A DNA stretch of 50,525 nt from Nitrospirae bacterium MYbin6. Lineage in GTDB: Bacteria; Nitrospirota; Thermodesulfovibrionia; Thermodesulfovibrionales; Magnetobacteriaceae. Shown piece after piece: positions 28,152 to 36,500 of the stretch. Location: positions 1-50,525 of the forward strand of contig PEAC01000012.1 of the NCBI GenBank assembly GCA_002753305.1. The letters are read 5' to 3'. Position 1 is the first letter of the stretch. Each line of letters opens with the position of its first letter. The position numbers were made by a program, and so were the translations under genes. Under the pieces are notes generated by a model. That model saw nothing but the letters and a program-made list of their open reading frames with translations. It was not told the origin of the DNA and made no database searches.

Positions 28152-29558
28152 TTAGAACCATTTTGTTTTTAATACCGCCTTGGCGTGGTCAAGGAGCGTT
28201 CCGTTTTGCAATGTTTTATACAACATCCCAAGCATATAGGCAGGTCTGAAGTAAAAGGCCCTGTGGGACATTCCGTAGTATTTATCGATTGTACTCCAGG
28301 AAAGCACGTCGTGGTCATAGAGCGCCCTTGGCGATATGGAAAAATTATATTTGCTCCAGTCCCTGGTTTTTATCTGTCCTTTTTCGCTCATTTCGTCAAA
28401 CATTTGTGTGCCTGGCAAGGGTATGGTTATTGCGAATTTCACGTAGTCAGGGTTTAGCTTAACCGCAAAGTTTATAGATTTTTTCAAGTCCTCCACGGTT
28501 TCAGTGGGATGTCCTATCATAAAGTAGCATTCGGTCTCAAGACCTGCGGCTTTAGCCAGTTCCACTGCCTTTTCCGCCTGCTCCAGGGTAATGTTTTTCT
28601 GTATTAAATCGATAATACGTTGTGAGCCTGACTCTATTCCAAATGGTATCCTATAACATCCTGCACGTTTCATTATCTTCAATAGTTCCAGGTTTACTCT
28701 GTCAACACGTATTCCACCCCTTGGATACCAGGGGAACTTAAGGCCTCTTTTAAGAATTGCCTCACACACCTGATAAGCTCTTTTCATACTTGCCGTAAAT
28801 ATATCGTCTATAATCTGTATTTCATTAAATCCCATACCAAGCATTCGTTCCATTTCATCGACTACTCTCTCAGGGTCTTTCATTCTTACTGCATAACCGT
28901 GTATGTTTTTATTACAAAAAATGCACTTGCTGAAACATCCTCTGGATGTCTCGATATATCCCAGTGGTTGCTTTCTACTCGATATGCGGGGCTGGAAGTA
29001 GTTTTTTATATCCAGAAGCTGAAATGCCGGATATGGCAGGGCATTCAGGTCTTTTATACAAATACCCTGATTCTCTGACCTGACTATTGTACCGTTATCT
29101 TTGTAGTAGATATTTGGTATAGACGCTGATATCCCGTTTTCTACTATGTCTTTGAGAATTAAATCACCCTCTCCTTTGACGACACAGTCTATTTCGCTTT
29201 CTCTTAATACATCTTCGGGGAGGGCTGACGGATGAGGGCCGCCTGCTATAACGGGGATGTTTTTATTAAATCGTTTAATCACCGAGGCGATCTCGTATGC
29301 CTTATAGATCAAAGGCGTTGTGGAAGTTATACCCGCGTAATCGGGGTTAAACATTCTTACGTACTCTGATAAACTCTCCAAAGACGTTTGAGATATATTC
29401 AGATTTAATATGTTGACTTCATGGCCGGCCTCAGTCAGAGGCGCTGCTATACAAGTAAGGCCCATGGGCACTATACCTCTGGATATAGCAGCACGCACCT
29501 TTGATTTTTGAAATATTTCATCATAATAGTTGGGGTTTATCAACAGAACTTTTTTCAC
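28152..29558 (-). CDS. B12-binding-domain radical SAM protein
   Basis: 468 residues. Cobalamin-binding part at about 1-145 (VLLINPNYYD, PDYAGITSTTPL, VIAGGPHPSALP, IDCVVKGEGD). Radical SAM motif SRGCFSKCIFCNK with C208, C212 and C215; then RIPFGIESGSQRI and FMIGHPTETVED. The domain order matches its two neighbours, but the sequences differ a great deal, so they are not recent duplicates and probably do separate steps. The start overlaps the methyltransferase gene by 4 bases. Confidence 0.88.
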   Translation of the reverse strand: MKKVLLINPNYYDEIFQKSKVRAAISRGIVPMGLTCIAAPLTEAGHEVNILNLNISQTSLESLSEYVRMFNPDYAGITSTTPLIYKAYEIASVIKRFNKNIPVIAGGPHPSALPEDVLRESEIDCVVKGEGDLILKDIVENGISASIPNIYYKDNGTIVRSENQGICIKDLNALPYPAFQLLDIKNYFQPRISSRKQPLGYIETSRGCFSKCIFCNKNIHGYAVRMKDPERVVDEMERMLGMGFNEIQIIDDIFTASMKRAYQVCEAILKRGLKFPWYPRGGIRVDRVNLELLKIMKRAGCYRIPFGIESGSQRIIDLIQKNITLEQAEKAVELAKAAGLETECYFMIGHPTETVEDLKKSINFAVKLNPDYVKFAITIPLPGTQMFDEMSEKGQIKTRDWSKYNFSISPRALYDHDVLSWSTIDKYYGMSHRAFYFRPAYMLGMLYKTLQNGTLLDHAKAVLKTKWF

Positions 29559-30325
29559 ATCTTTCTACCGCTAACCCTATAACTTACACCCTTATACTGG
29601 CTGATGTGGATGTCTTTGAACTCATCTTCATTCAGCCAGCCCTTCGCACGTTCCATGCTTATGAAGTCTACCTGAGGCGCGTTAAGCTTGTCGAAGACAT
29701 TTAAATTATTGCGCTTAAAACTCAATCCCCTGAAGTCTTTGAAATATTTGTAATATGGTAAAAACTCCACGGGCAGTTTATAAACCGAGTAAACGGGAAT
29801 ATATAAAAGCGCCGTTACCATTCTACTTATAAAAAACAGCATGTTTCTATTGGTATTCCCCAGAAAAGTTTTTCTTATTGGTTCTAAAACATTTTTGACT
29901 ATAGAGTTACCCTCCAAAGAATAAACCCACATTATGAGAAGGCCACCGCTTTTTACGTGTTTTATTAAATTTTGCACTGTTTTTTCAGGGCTGTCAGTAT
30001 GGTGAATTACCCCTATTGCCAGTACCATGTCGAATTGGCAGCTTAGGTTCATTGTGGCTATGTCGTCTTCAAGGAAAGTTATATTCGTAAAGTGTTTATT
30101 TTTTTCTTTAGCTATTTCAATCGTATTTAAATCAACAGCCGTAATTTTCTTTGCGTAAGGCGCCATAAAAGAAGTATGATGCCCACCACCCGAACCACAT
30201 TCAAGTACATCCTTATTTCTTAAGTCTTCTAATGTGTAGGGATATATATACTGAAGAAAAACAGACAGCTCTTCATCCGAGAACATGCTCCATTGGTCAT
30301 GCCACTCTTTTTGCTTTATTTGCAT
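29555..30325 (-). CDS. Class I SAM-dependent methyltransferase
   Basis: 256 residues. Motif I is VLECGSGGGHHT (40-51) with the acidic ribose contact at D65 (TAVDLN). FDMVLAIGVIHHTDSPE (98-114) and the loop KSGGLLIMWVYS follow. The C-terminal third contains a hydrophobic stretch (about 165-185), so the protein may sit at the membrane. It is the first gene of the island operon and lies under a strong promoter-like sequence. Substrate unknown; neighbours suggest a lipid or glycan. Confidence 0.85.
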   Translation of the reverse strand: MQIKQKEWHDQWSMFSDEELSVFLQYIYPYTLEDLRNKDVLECGSGGGHHTSFMAPYAKKITAVDLNTIEIAKEKNKHFTNITFLEDDIATMNLSCQFDMVLAIGVIHHTDSPEKTVQNLIKHVKSGGLLIMWVYSLEGNSIVKNVLEPIRKTFLGNTNRNMLFFISRMVTALLYIPVYSVYKLPVEFLPYYKYFKDFRGLSFKRNNLNVFDKLNAPQVDFISMERAKGWLNEDEFKDIHISQYKGVSYRVSGRKM

Positions 30326-30383
30326 TTCTCGATTCCTTTCATTGTTGATCAGAGATAATTATTAAATTATAAGCCATCGTCAT

Positions 30384-30413
30384 ATTCTACCAAAGCCCTG
30401 GAACTTTTGTCAA
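30384..30413 (-). promoter_or_regulatory. Strong promoter at the island edge
   Basis: On the minus strand TTGACA (30413-30408), 18-bp spacer, TAGAAT (30389-30384), pointing into the methyltransferase operon. The -35 box begins only 2 bp from the duplicated carB fragment. Confidence 0.6.
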
Positions 30414-30415
30414 AA

Positions 30416-30465
30416 GGCCCGGAGCCGATGATGAGTATTTTCTTAATATCCTGTCTCTTTGGCAT
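30416..30465 (-). pseudogene. carB: Truncated 5' fragment of carB
   Basis: It reads [16 protein letters not shown] plus one residue from the ATG at 30465, identical in protein to the start of the intact carB at 19043. After codon 17 the match stops abruptly and unrelated sequence follows. Only one base differs from the intact gene in these 50 bp. It lies 1 bp after the stop of the 204-aa gene, the spacing seen at the other edge. Confidence 0.88.
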
Positions 30466-30492
30466 CTTAACCCCTCAGAAGATAATCCTTAA
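30416..30492. repeat. 77-bp direct repeat, copy B
   Basis: Partner of 18994-19070 (75 of 77 identical, same orientation). It holds the carB fragment and the last codons of the 204-aa gene. The two copies bracket about 11.3 kb. Confidence 0.9.
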
Positions 30493-31081
30493 AGCCTGAG
30501 ACGGCCTCCACGGCCTTGTCCCTGTCGCCGGTAGAAAAAACGGTAACGGGGCCGCCATCGCTGAAAACGAACTCCACCGCGTATATGTCCTCTGCCGCCC
30601 CAAAGCCCGGTATTACCGTACCGTGCTGGAGCGCGATTTTCTCCACAAAGGCCACACCGTCTGGATTTCCCATCTCTATCTTCACGTGCGATATTGTAAC
30701 ATCTTTTAACTGGTTTAGTGTTCTGAGAATTCTTTTATTACGAAATATACCAGTTATGTCAATCTCTACGATGTCGCGCTCTTTATTGAGAATAACACCC
30801 AGGGACGCCCTCTTGAAAATAAACCGCCAACTAAGCGGATAAAGTATAATAAATATAACCGCCGCGGCAATGTAGTGAATATGGCTCAGACTCCCTGAGA
30901 GGGCTACGGCGGCAAAATAAAAAAATGCCGCCCCGGCAGAAACAAACGTCGAGGCCATTTCCCTGTTATAGACGCCGCTATGGAGGACGCTCCCCTTCTC
31001 GGCTTTAAATGATTCTGTTGTGAATACTAACGACCCGCCGATATGTTCAAGTGTGTAGCCCTGAGATTTATTATTTATCAA
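30467..31081 (-). CDS. Hypothetical membrane protein, intact paralogue of the decayed gene before carB
   Basis: 204 residues. Two adjacent membrane helices at about 44-62 and 66-88 form a hairpin. A C-terminal cytoplasmic-looking domain follows, with beta-strand-rich segments (VEIDITGIFRNKRILRTL, DVTISHVKIEMG, IYAVEFVFSD). The layout resembles small PH-like membrane proteins, but I cannot name a family. It overlaps the upstream methyltransferase by 11 bp. Its end is followed by the truncated carB start, so it was formerly the gene directly upstream of carB. Its degraded counterpart still sits before the intact carB. Confidence 0.72.
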   Translation of the reverse strand: MINNKSQGYTLEHIGGSLVFTTESFKAEKGSVLHSGVYNREMASTFVSAGAAFFYFAAVALSGSLSHIHYIAAAVIFIILYPLSWRFIFKRASLGVILNKERDIVEIDITGIFRNKRILRTLNQLKDVTISHVKIEMGNPDGVAFVEKIALQHGTVIPGFGAAEDIYAVEFVFSDGGPVTVFSTGDRDKAVEAVSGFKDYLLRG

Positions 31082-31871
31082 CAGACGCCTTCCTCAGCGT
31101 AATAATCTGAAAGAGGGCAAGTGAGTCCTTCATCACGCCCTGTGGGATTATCCTCTCGGCCCCGCGGAGATACTTAAAGGCCCACGCAGGGGCTAATGCC
31201 CTGTAGGAAACTCCCCCGGACAGGAGATACAACAGGCAATCGAAGTGTCTGATTTCAACGTCCCTGAGATTTGGAAAACTCTCGTCAAATAAATTCCTGT
31301 CCCTGTCGAAGACAATCCACGGCAGGGCGGAGTTTGAGGCACTCATGCGCCCGTCATTTGGGAATTCCCAGCCCCAGCCCGGCTCACAGTTCTCATGGTG
31401 CAGATACCGCCAGACAAGGCGCGCGAATCGGGACATCCCAGGCTCTACCATCAGGGCAACGCCTCCCGGTCTTAGGCACCTGTCCAGTTCTGAAAAGAAT
31501 CGCCGCGCGTCGCTTATGTGGTGCAGCGTGTTAAGGCAGTATATCGCCCTCAGGCTGTTATCGGCAAACGAGAGAGCCGCAGCGTCTTCCACCCTGTCGA
31601 TGTGGGCGTTAATAACCGTATCCGATGTAATAATATCGGGATAGACGCCCTTAAGCAGCCCGGCCCCGGAGCCTAACTCAAGGGCAGCGCCGCCAAGATG
31701 GGCCGTTTCGGCCTCAACGCTGCCTACGGCATCGAAGTAGATCTTATACCATTGGTAGAGGAAGGGTTTATTCAGGATAATCCGGCGGTGGAACTCCATC
31801 GCATCGGGGCTGTCCAGATCGATGCCCCGCGCTTCGGGAAGCGACAGAAGTTTTTTAAGCAGGTTAATCAT
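31071..31871 (-). CDS. Class I SAM-dependent methyltransferase
   Basis: 266 residues. Motif I ALELGSGAGLL (63-73), then CLNTLHHISDARRFFSELDRC and LRPGGVALMVEP. This is the UbiE/Methyltransf_11 pattern with the HH and RPGG signatures. It follows a GT2 gene by 18 bp and overlaps the 204-aa gene, in what appears to be the ancestral GT2-methyltransferase-DUF-carB operon. GC content is higher than in the inserted block. The acceptor is unknown. Confidence 0.85.
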   Translation of the reverse strand: MINLLKKLLSLPEARGIDLDSPDAMEFHRRIILNKPFLYQWYKIYFDAVGSVEAETAHLGGAALELGSGAGLLKGVYPDIITSDTVINAHIDRVEDAAALSFADNSLRAIYCLNTLHHISDARRFFSELDRCLRPGGVALMVEPGMSRFARLVWRYLHHENCEPGWGWEFPNDGRMSASNSALPWIVFDRDRNLFDESFPNLRDVEIRHFDCLLYLLSGGVSYRALAPAWAFKYLRGAERIIPQGVMKDSLALFQIITLRKASVDK

Positions 31872-31889
31872 ATGCAGGGCTATCTGGCC

Positions 31890-32615
31890 TTAAGCGAAAA
31901 TCCTGCGCCAAATGCCATACTTAAAGATACATCTGAGGGCGTGGACGCCGTCTCTCCAGCCGATTTTCTTTCCCTCGGCGTATGTCCTGCCGTGGTATGA
32001 GATGCCTACCTCGTAGAGCACGGCCCTTCGCTGGCAGAGTTTAATGGTTATCTCTGGCTCGAACCCGAAGCGGTCTTCTTCTATAGGGATGGACTTGATG
32101 ACATCTTTTTTGAAGAGTTTATAGCATGTCTCCATGTCTGTAAGGTTTACGTTTGATACCATGTTGGTGAGCAGTGTGAGGAGTTTGTTACCGACCATGT
32201 GCCAGAATAACAGGACGCGGCTGGGGCCGGAGGGCAAAAAGCGTGAGCCATAGACGACATCCGCCCCGGACTTAAATACAGGCACAAGCATGATTTTTAT
32301 GTCTTCGGGGTCATACTCAAGGTCAGCGTCTTGTACTATAACAAGGTCTCCGGTGGCAGCTTTGACTGCCGTTCTAATGGCAGCGCCCTTGCCCTGGTTG
32401 TTTTCATGGTAGAGTTTGACGAAGTCCCCGCCGAGGCCTTCAATAATTGCCCGCGTGCCGTCGGTAGAGCAGTCATCGACAAGGATGATTTCTTTACGGA
32501 GGCCAAGGTCAACCGCTTCGATTTTATTCAGGATGTCTGACAGCGTATCCCTTTCGTTATATACGGGGACGATAAAGGTTATCGTCTTTATTGTATCGAT
32601 AGTTGTACTTTCCAT
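31890..32615 (-). CDS. GT2 (DPM1-like) glycosyltransferase
   Basis: 241 residues. TFIVPVYNERDTL, ILVDDCSTDGT, NQGKGAAIRTA and the metal motif VQDADLEYDPED (94-105) are the hallmarks of DPM1/DPMS-like GT2 enzymes, which charge polyprenyl phosphate with a sugar. No C-terminal membrane helices are present, unlike the enzyme at 27266-28150. It is the first gene of the ancestral operon. A TATAAT-like box (32635-32630) lies upstream, but I see no good -35 box. Confidence 0.87.
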   Translation of the reverse strand: MESTTIDTIKTITFIVPVYNERDTLSDILNKIEAVDLGLRKEIILVDDCSTDGTRAIIEGLGGDFVKLYHENNQGKGAAIRTAVKAATGDLVIVQDADLEYDPEDIKIMLVPVFKSGADVVYGSRFLPSGPSRVLLFWHMVGNKLLTLLTNMVSNVNLTDMETCYKLFKKDVIKSIPIEEDRFGFEPEITIKLCQRRAVLYEVGISYHGRTYAEGKKIGWRDGVHALRCIFKYGIWRRIFA

Positions 32616-32698
32616 AAATCAGATAGGCTATTATAACCTAAGCAGTATAAAAAAGACTTGTTACAGGAAATCGTACCTTCAGACTATATAAATAGTAT

Positions 32699-33038
32699 TC
32701 AAGCTATAAGCAGTTGAATTTTGCTTAAAACATCGTTTATAACTTTCTCAGGAACCTTGCATATATAATCTGCGTGCCGTGCCTGCCAGTCAAGACTTTT
32801 TATCTGATCGGCCAGTATGGCACCTTTGACAGCCCTTGTGCCGCTTATCACTACTTCAAAAGGATATCCCTTTATCTGGCTTGTAATCGGACAGCATAAT
32901 GCTAATCCGGCCTTTTCAATATAATTTTGGAGATAGAACAAACGCCGGACGTCTGCCTGACTGCTCATGCCCAAGCTGGGGGGCGAATGAAAGCCACACA
33001 CAATCCCCACGTTCCGGGATGTATCTATCTATTACCAT
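32699..33038 (-). pseudogene. mazF: mazF toxin, interrupted by a one-base frameshift
   Basis: Starting at ATG 33038, frame 1 reads MVIDRYIPERGDCVWLSF, then the typical HEQSGRRPAFVLSP, and stops at codon 41 (TGA, 32918-32916). A second frame continues NYIEKAGLALCCPITSQIKG...VLSKIQLLIA to 32699. Joined, they make a normal MazF of about 115 residues. The shift falls in a run of four A (minus strand; T at 32925-32928). Five A would restore SPKNYIEK. MazF is a ribosome-independent mRNA endonuclease. As written the toxin is dead unless the ribosome slips at the A run or the base is a sequencing error. The ATG overlaps the mazE stop. Confidence 0.88.
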
Positions 33039-33277
33039 ACCTCATTTCCGGCAGTGCAACCGTAGGATGCTACCTCGTGCCGGTTCTCTTGTGTAATACC
33101 GCCAACGAGATCCTCAAGTGTATTGGAGGCATTTTTCATTGGCTCTATTATGATTTTTCCATCATGCTCTGTTATCTCTATCTGAGTGCCGCCGGATATG
33201 TTAAGGCCCTTTGCTATGATAGCAGGGATTACGACAGCAACACTGCTGCCCATTTTCTTAATGGTAGTGAACATCAC
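33032..33277 (-). CDS. mazE: MazE-type antitoxin (AbrB/SpoVT fold)
   Basis: 81 residues. The N-terminal swapped-hairpin DNA-binding domain reads KKMGSSVAVVIPAIIAKGLNI, then IEITEHDGKIIIEP. The C-terminal LEDLVGGITQENRHE...GNEVW is the segment that normally wraps MazF. The first two codons are both ATG. It is the first gene of the module and shares four or more bases with mazF. A TTGAAA/TATAAT promoter lies about 75 bp upstream; MazE usually represses its own operon, so that is expected here. The antitoxin is intact although the toxin is not. Confidence 0.92.
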   Translation of the reverse strand: MMFTTIKKMGSSVAVVIPAIIAKGLNISGGTQIEITEHDGKIIIEPMKNASNTLEDLVGGITQENRHEVASYGCTAGNEVW

Positions 33278-33350
33278 TGCCTCCAGAATTACCTTATCTG
33301 ATTCCTGTCACGTAGTGTCTCCGTTATTGTTCTCTCATGTTCATAACTTC

Positions 33351-33378
33351 ATTATACTGTAATTTTAATTATTTTCAA
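33351..33378 (-). promoter_or_regulatory. mazEF promoter (promoter cassette copy 1)
   Basis: Minus strand TTGAAA (33378-33373), 16-bp spacer, TATAAT (33356-33351). The surrounding 39 bp (33341-33379) closely match 37089-37128, where the same cassette drives another minus-strand gene. Confidence 0.65.
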
Positions 33379-33386
33379 CAGCCCGG

Positions 33387-33409
33387 CATCCTTCGACAGG
33401 CTCAGGATG
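33387..33409. repeat. CCTTCGACAGG-type palindromic repeat, copy 1
   Basis: CATCCT (33387-33392) and AGGATG (33404-33409) form a stem around TCGACAGGCTC. The same sequence, apart from the first base, recurs at 36695-36716, on the other side of the STAND gene and in the same orientation. Confidence 0.7.
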
Positions 33410-33573
33410 TGATTTGAGACAGATGGACACCCTGCTTTTTACTTTTTGTGTTAATAAAAGCATATAAAAATAAAAGCAGCCTTCCGATTGATTTCATTTA
33501 CTTTTTTATGATATTATAGCTCTAACAATCTGATTATTATTTTTAATACTCCGGTAATGAGGTTTATGAGCTT

Positions 33574-36500
33574 ATGGCAGAGTTTAACTGGTTACACATA
33601 TCTGATTTGCACTGGAATGACAAGAGGCTGAAGTATAAGTGGTCGCAGGTCTCTGAAGAATTCTATGATGACTTAGAGAAAGTCCATACGTCTACCGGCC
33701 CGTTTGATGTCGTTATCTTCTCTGGTGATCTGACACAAAGCGGTAAAAAAGAGGAGTTCGACAGGGTTATCGAAAAGTTAGACGAGATATTTAAGAAGCT
33801 GGTAAGTCTTGGTTCTAAAAATGTTAAATTCCTCTGCGTACCCGGAAACCATGATTTAGCCAGGGTTGAAGATGATCCAACAAAGAAACAAGAAATAATT
33901 GACCTTAAAAGGTGGTTTGAAAATGATAAATTAGAGGCAGAATTTTTTGATAAGCCAGGAAGCCCCGCGCGGGTGTTCATTAACAAGAGTTTTAGGGAAT
34001 ACTCAGAATTTATTAATCAATGCAAATTGCTATTTCCAGCTATACATCAGCCTGGGGTTTTACCCGGGGATTTTTCTGCCACTTTTGACAAAGACGGGGT
34101 TAAGATTGGGGTTGTCGGGCTTAATTCCGCGTTTTTACATCTGACGGACGAGGCTGATGCTAACAATATCGCCGTGGATATACCTCAGATACATGGTGTT
34201 TGTGATAGTAATCCCACGCTATGGTGCAAGCAAAACAATATCAATATCTTAGTAACCCATCACCCGCCAGAGTGGCTGGGGGATAATAGTGAAGATGCGC
34301 CTGATAATGTTCAGCAGAAATTTTATTCGGATATCGCGCCAAGCAAAAGATTTCAAGCCCATCTGTTTGGTCATGTACATAGGGCGAAAAATACTATTCA
34401 TTCTATGGGTGGCGGCAGTCTCAGGCGGGAATTTCAGGGTACTTCGTTATTCGGGTTAGAAAAATTAAAAGATGGCACGACCGAAAGAATCCACGGCTAC
34501 AGCGCGGGCAAAATCATCATCAAAGATGGAGAAGGCAAGATTTTGTGGTGGCCCCGAATAAGAGTTAAGAGGTTAGATGGCAGCTATGAATTCGACAGGG
34601 ACAGTTCATTCAGCCGTGATGACGATGGTGGTGAATATGTAGCGTCAGAAGATAAATTTAAATTAAATAGTGTAAATGTCGCGGCTGCGCCGTCTGAAAC
34701 TTATGCCATATCTTCACCTCCACCTGCACCCACGGCAACAACGCCTACACTTTTAGGGCGTGATACGCTTATTGCTGAGGTAATGGAGCTGCTACATGAC
34801 CCAAAAAGGCGGCTGATTACGCTTTTAGGCCCGCCGGGGATTGGAAAGACGACGATTGCCACGGCCCTTCATGGACTGGCAGCCCCGGAGTTCGGAGATG
34901 GCGCTTATTTCTGCACATTTCGGGGAATTGAGGCATTGGACGGGCTTATCGCAAAGATTAATGCCGAAGTTGCTAACGTACAGGACGCTAAAGAGGAGAC
35001 TTTATTGGGGTGGTTTGCCAATAAGAACTGTCTGTTGATTTTAGATAATTTTGAAGACCCTCTTACAGACAGGGCCAATGTTACGGTGTTTATCAGAAGG
35101 CTGATTGAGCGTACGCACGGCCTTAAAATCCTCGTTACGACCAGAGAGCGGCTTAGTTTGACCGACTTGGAAGTAGTAAAAACCGTGGGTACGCTTAGCA
35201 GGGAAGACTCCGCGGCGCTTCTTGTAAGGCTGGCTGCCAACAGTGAATTTGAGAATTTTTTAAAGAAGGGTGATGTGATGGCCCTCCTTGATGAATTAGG
35301 CGACGTGCCGTTAGCGATAGTCCTTGCCGTGTCTAATCTTCTCTTAGGGGTTGATCATTTAACGCAAGAATTAAAGAACCAAAACGTTGATATCTTACGC
35401 GAATACGGAATTGAGACAGAATGTGCCGACAGAAACCAAAGCGTTTGCAGGAGTTTTTCACTTTCTTATGAGAAGATAAAAGACGATAACGAAAGGCTCC
35501 TGTTTCTTGTCTGTTCCCTGTTCCCTGCCGGACTCAACAAGGATGACGCACAGGTTATCCTTCCCGCGCTCAGGCCGGGACATTACGCATCGCTTATATT
35601 CAAATCTCTAATCACATCTTCTGATGGTAACACATACACCATGCTTGCCCCCATATGCACCTACGCCTATGGGATGTTCAGGAAAATGATTAATGAAAAC
35701 AAAATAGACGCAGCTATCGAAAAGCGCTGGATAGATTTATGTATCGGAAAAGCACAGGAATATTATAATACAACTCGCGGGACAGGCAAGAGAGACATTA
35801 AAGCGCTGATTAAAGAGCTGCCGGATATTTTCAGGGTCTTAGAGTACCTGATTTCAAAATTAGAAAAAGACAATCTTATTGCAATACTTAGTAGTTTAAA
35901 CGATTTTTTATCGTTTGTTGGAGTAACGAAAGAGGTTCGATCTTTTTTAGAAAAGGCAGGGCAACTCGCTAAGAAAGCCGGGGATATTTTAGGTGAGGCT
36001 AACTGTGTTGAAATGATTGGCAACATTCATTTAAGAGAATCCAGAAACAAGGACGCCTTGAATTCATACAATGCCGCGCTGCCTCTTTACAACAAGGTTG
36101 GGGATATTTTAGGTGCGGCTAACTGCGTTTTTAGTATTGGCGACGTTCATTTAAGAGAATCAAGAAACCAGGACGCATTGAATTCATACAATGCCGCGCT
36201 GTCTCTTTTCAAACATGTTGGGGATATTTTAGGTGCGGCTAACTGCGTTTTTAGTATTGGCGACATTCATTTAAGAGAATCAAGAAACCAGGACGCATTG
36301 AATTCATACAATGCCGCGCTGCCTCTTTTCAAAAAGGTTGGGAATATTTTAGGTGAGGCTATCCTTGTTACGAGCATTGGATTTTGTTTAATACGAGATA
36401 ACCAGGTTGATGCTGGGATAAAAGAGGTTTTCATTGCCATAAATCTCTTTGAAAAAATAAATGATAAATATTCAGTTGCAGTCGCTTATGAAAAACTTGG

